The position numbers and the translations under genes are program-made. From CAYUWH01 sp964448615 (GTDB lineage: Bacteria; Patescibacteriota; Gracilibacteria; Peribacterales; Peribacteraceae), in contig CAYUWH010000054.1 in assembly GCA_964448615.1 (NCBI GenBank), positions 1-5,105 of the forward strand: a stretch of 5,105 nt of DNA, given 5' to 3'. A model generated the notes under the pieces. It had not been told where the DNA came from. It was given only the letters and a program-made list of their open reading frames with translations, and searched no databases. This document shows positions 4,291-5,105 of this stretch, piece by piece. Each line of letters begins with the position of its first letter. Position 1 is the first letter of the stretch.

Positions 4291-5105
4291 ATGGACCGCC
4301 GTCTCATCATCACGGCCGATGACTTAGGTGTGAATGCGCAACGTTCGCATGGGATTTTTCAGTGCATCGAATTCGGCGTCGTTACGAATGCATCCCTGAT
4401 TCCCAACGGGTCGGATTCCGATACCGCCGCAAAGCGCGCGCGGGAGAGGGGAGTCATGGCAGGGCTCAAGCTCAACCTCACGGAGGAATATCCTCTGAGT
4501 AAACAAGAAGATGTCTCCGGACTGACGGAGATGAACGGGATGTTTCTGGGGAAAGAAAAATTGGAGAATGCACTTAACGAAGAGCGTATTCCGCAAACGT
4601 CTCTCGAACGCGAACTGCGCGCGCAAGTCGAATGGTGTTTCGATGCGTACGGTTCTTCGCCGACGCATCTTTGCGCGCAGGATAACGTGCATCTGCATCC
4701 GGTCATTGCCGAACTGTTGATACCCTTGATGGATCGCTATGGGATCAGGAATATCCGCATTCCGTGCGAAGTCCCCGCGCAACCGTTCGGCTACGAGATT
4801 TCGGAGCAGCAATTGCGGGAAATCGAGCGACTGAATACGCGTGCAGCAGAGGCGAAAGAGCGCTATGCCGCGCACGGCATGCAGACGACCGATCATTTCC
4901 GCGGCTCTGCGCTCGCGGGCAATGCATCACTGAAAAATTTGCGGCACATCATCGGCAAATTACTCGACGGCACGACCGAACTGATGGTGCATCCGGGTTC
5001 GGCGTGTACCTATGGCACGCCGTTTGATCTCGATCCGCAGCGGCAAACGGAACTGCGCATGCTCTTGGATCCTTCGATCCGTGAGGAATTGGCGGAACGA
5101 AAAAT
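4291..5105 (+). CDS. ChbG/YdjC-family carbohydrate deacetylase homologue, 3'-truncated
   Basis: The first 271 residues are visible and the gene runs off the window. YdjC/ChbG/HpnK proteins are metal-dependent deacetylases of acetylated sugars such as chito-oligosaccharides. Family hallmarks present are LIITADDLGVN (5-15, Asp10/Asp11), a VTNASLIPNG strand (31-40), THL (125-127), VHLHP (133-137), TDHFRG (200-205), ELMVHPGS (230-237) and the RQTELRMLLDPSI helix (251-263). However, the His of the usual GLHLNLT is Lys60 (GLKLNLT), and the usual DSHQHVH reads CAQDNVH (128-134), so Asp becomes Cys128 and two His become Gln130 and Asn132; only His134 remains. Several residues expected to bind metal or act in catalysis are therefore missing, and this may be an inactive or re-purposed family member. 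It starts just after a strong terminator, has no Shine-Dalgarno, and has TATACT 6 nt upstream. Confidence 0.87.
   Translation, partial: MDRRLIITADDLGVNAQRSHGIFQCIEFGVVTNASLIPNGSDSDTAAKRARERGVMAGLKLNLTEEYPLSKQEDVSGLTEMNGMFLGKEKLENALNEERIPQTSLERELRAQVEWCFDAYGSSPTHLCAQDNVHLHPVIAELLIPLMDRYGIRNIRIPCEVPAQPFGYEISEQQLREIERLNTRAAEAKERYAAHGMQTTDHFRGSALAGNASLKNLRHIIGKLLDGTTELMVHPGSACTYGTPFDLDPQRQTELRMLLDPSIREELAERK

Noticed and set aside
4324..4896. Open minus-strand frame of 190 codons inside the YdjC-like gene
   Set aside because: It is the antisense of a well-supported YdjC-family sequence.
1..5105. Recoded UGA, as in some CPR lineages (Gracilibacteria, SR1)
   Set aside because: trhO and the membrane-protein gene end normally at TGA and no recognisable gene contains an internal in-frame TGA.
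1..5105. CRISPR array, tRNA, rRNA, insertion sequence or phage module
   Set aside because: No regularly spaced repeats, cloverleaf-like sequences, rRNA motifs, transposase domains or terminal repeats were found on either strand.

Overview
The window is a fragment of a gene-dense bacterial genome that uses the standard code: trhO and the membrane protein end at TGA, and Trp is encoded by TGG throughout. It carries a run of exactly 100 N (1998-2097), the usual placeholder for a scaffold gap of unknown size. This points to a metagenomic or draft scaffold. Moderate-to-high GC, short genes, a compact CPR-style type IV pilin-like protein and a predominance of genes without Shine-Dalgarno sequences would fit a Candidate Phyla Radiation bacterium, for example a Peribacteria/Peregrinibacteria relative. 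That assignment is inference; no rRNA or other marker gene is present.

Layout. (1) 1-354: an imperfect inverted repeat, then a near-consensus sigma70-type promoter whose expected start point falls on or next to the ATG of a small helical unknown protein. (2) 351-872, minus: a strongly patterned conserved hypothetical protein, convergent with the first gene and sharing the palindromic stop CTAG. (3) 921-1799, plus: trhO, an O2-dependent tRNA U34 hydroxylase of the rhodanese superfamily, divergent from (2) across 48 bp. (4) 1813-1997, minus: a possible C-terminal coding fragment cut by the gap, frame uncertain. (5) 2098-2468, minus: a type IV pilin-like protein whose last part lies in the gap. 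(6) 2575-2955 and 2986-3588, plus: a single-domain receiver and a six-helix membrane protein, probably one operon, divergent from the pilin gene. (7) 3667-4194, plus: a Nudix-like protein with its own promoter, a hairpin-bearing leader and a good Shine-Dalgarno, closed by a compound intrinsic terminator. (8) 4291-end, plus: a ChbG/YdjC-family deacetylase homologue, truncated by the window edge.

Three observations stand out. First, six of the seven genes with a visible start have a TATAAT-like hexamer ending only 6-8 nt before the ATG and no Shine-Dalgarno, which predicts leaderless mRNAs; the Nudix-like gene is the contrast, with a leader of about 47 nt, a hairpin and an SD. Second, the two neighbouring enzyme-fold proteins at the right end, Nudix-like and YdjC-like, have both lost key metal-binding or catalytic residues of their families. 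Third, the pilin-like gene and the single-domain receiver are divergent neighbours, suggesting a pilus-related signalling locus. No CRISPR array, tRNA, rRNA or insertion sequence was seen.
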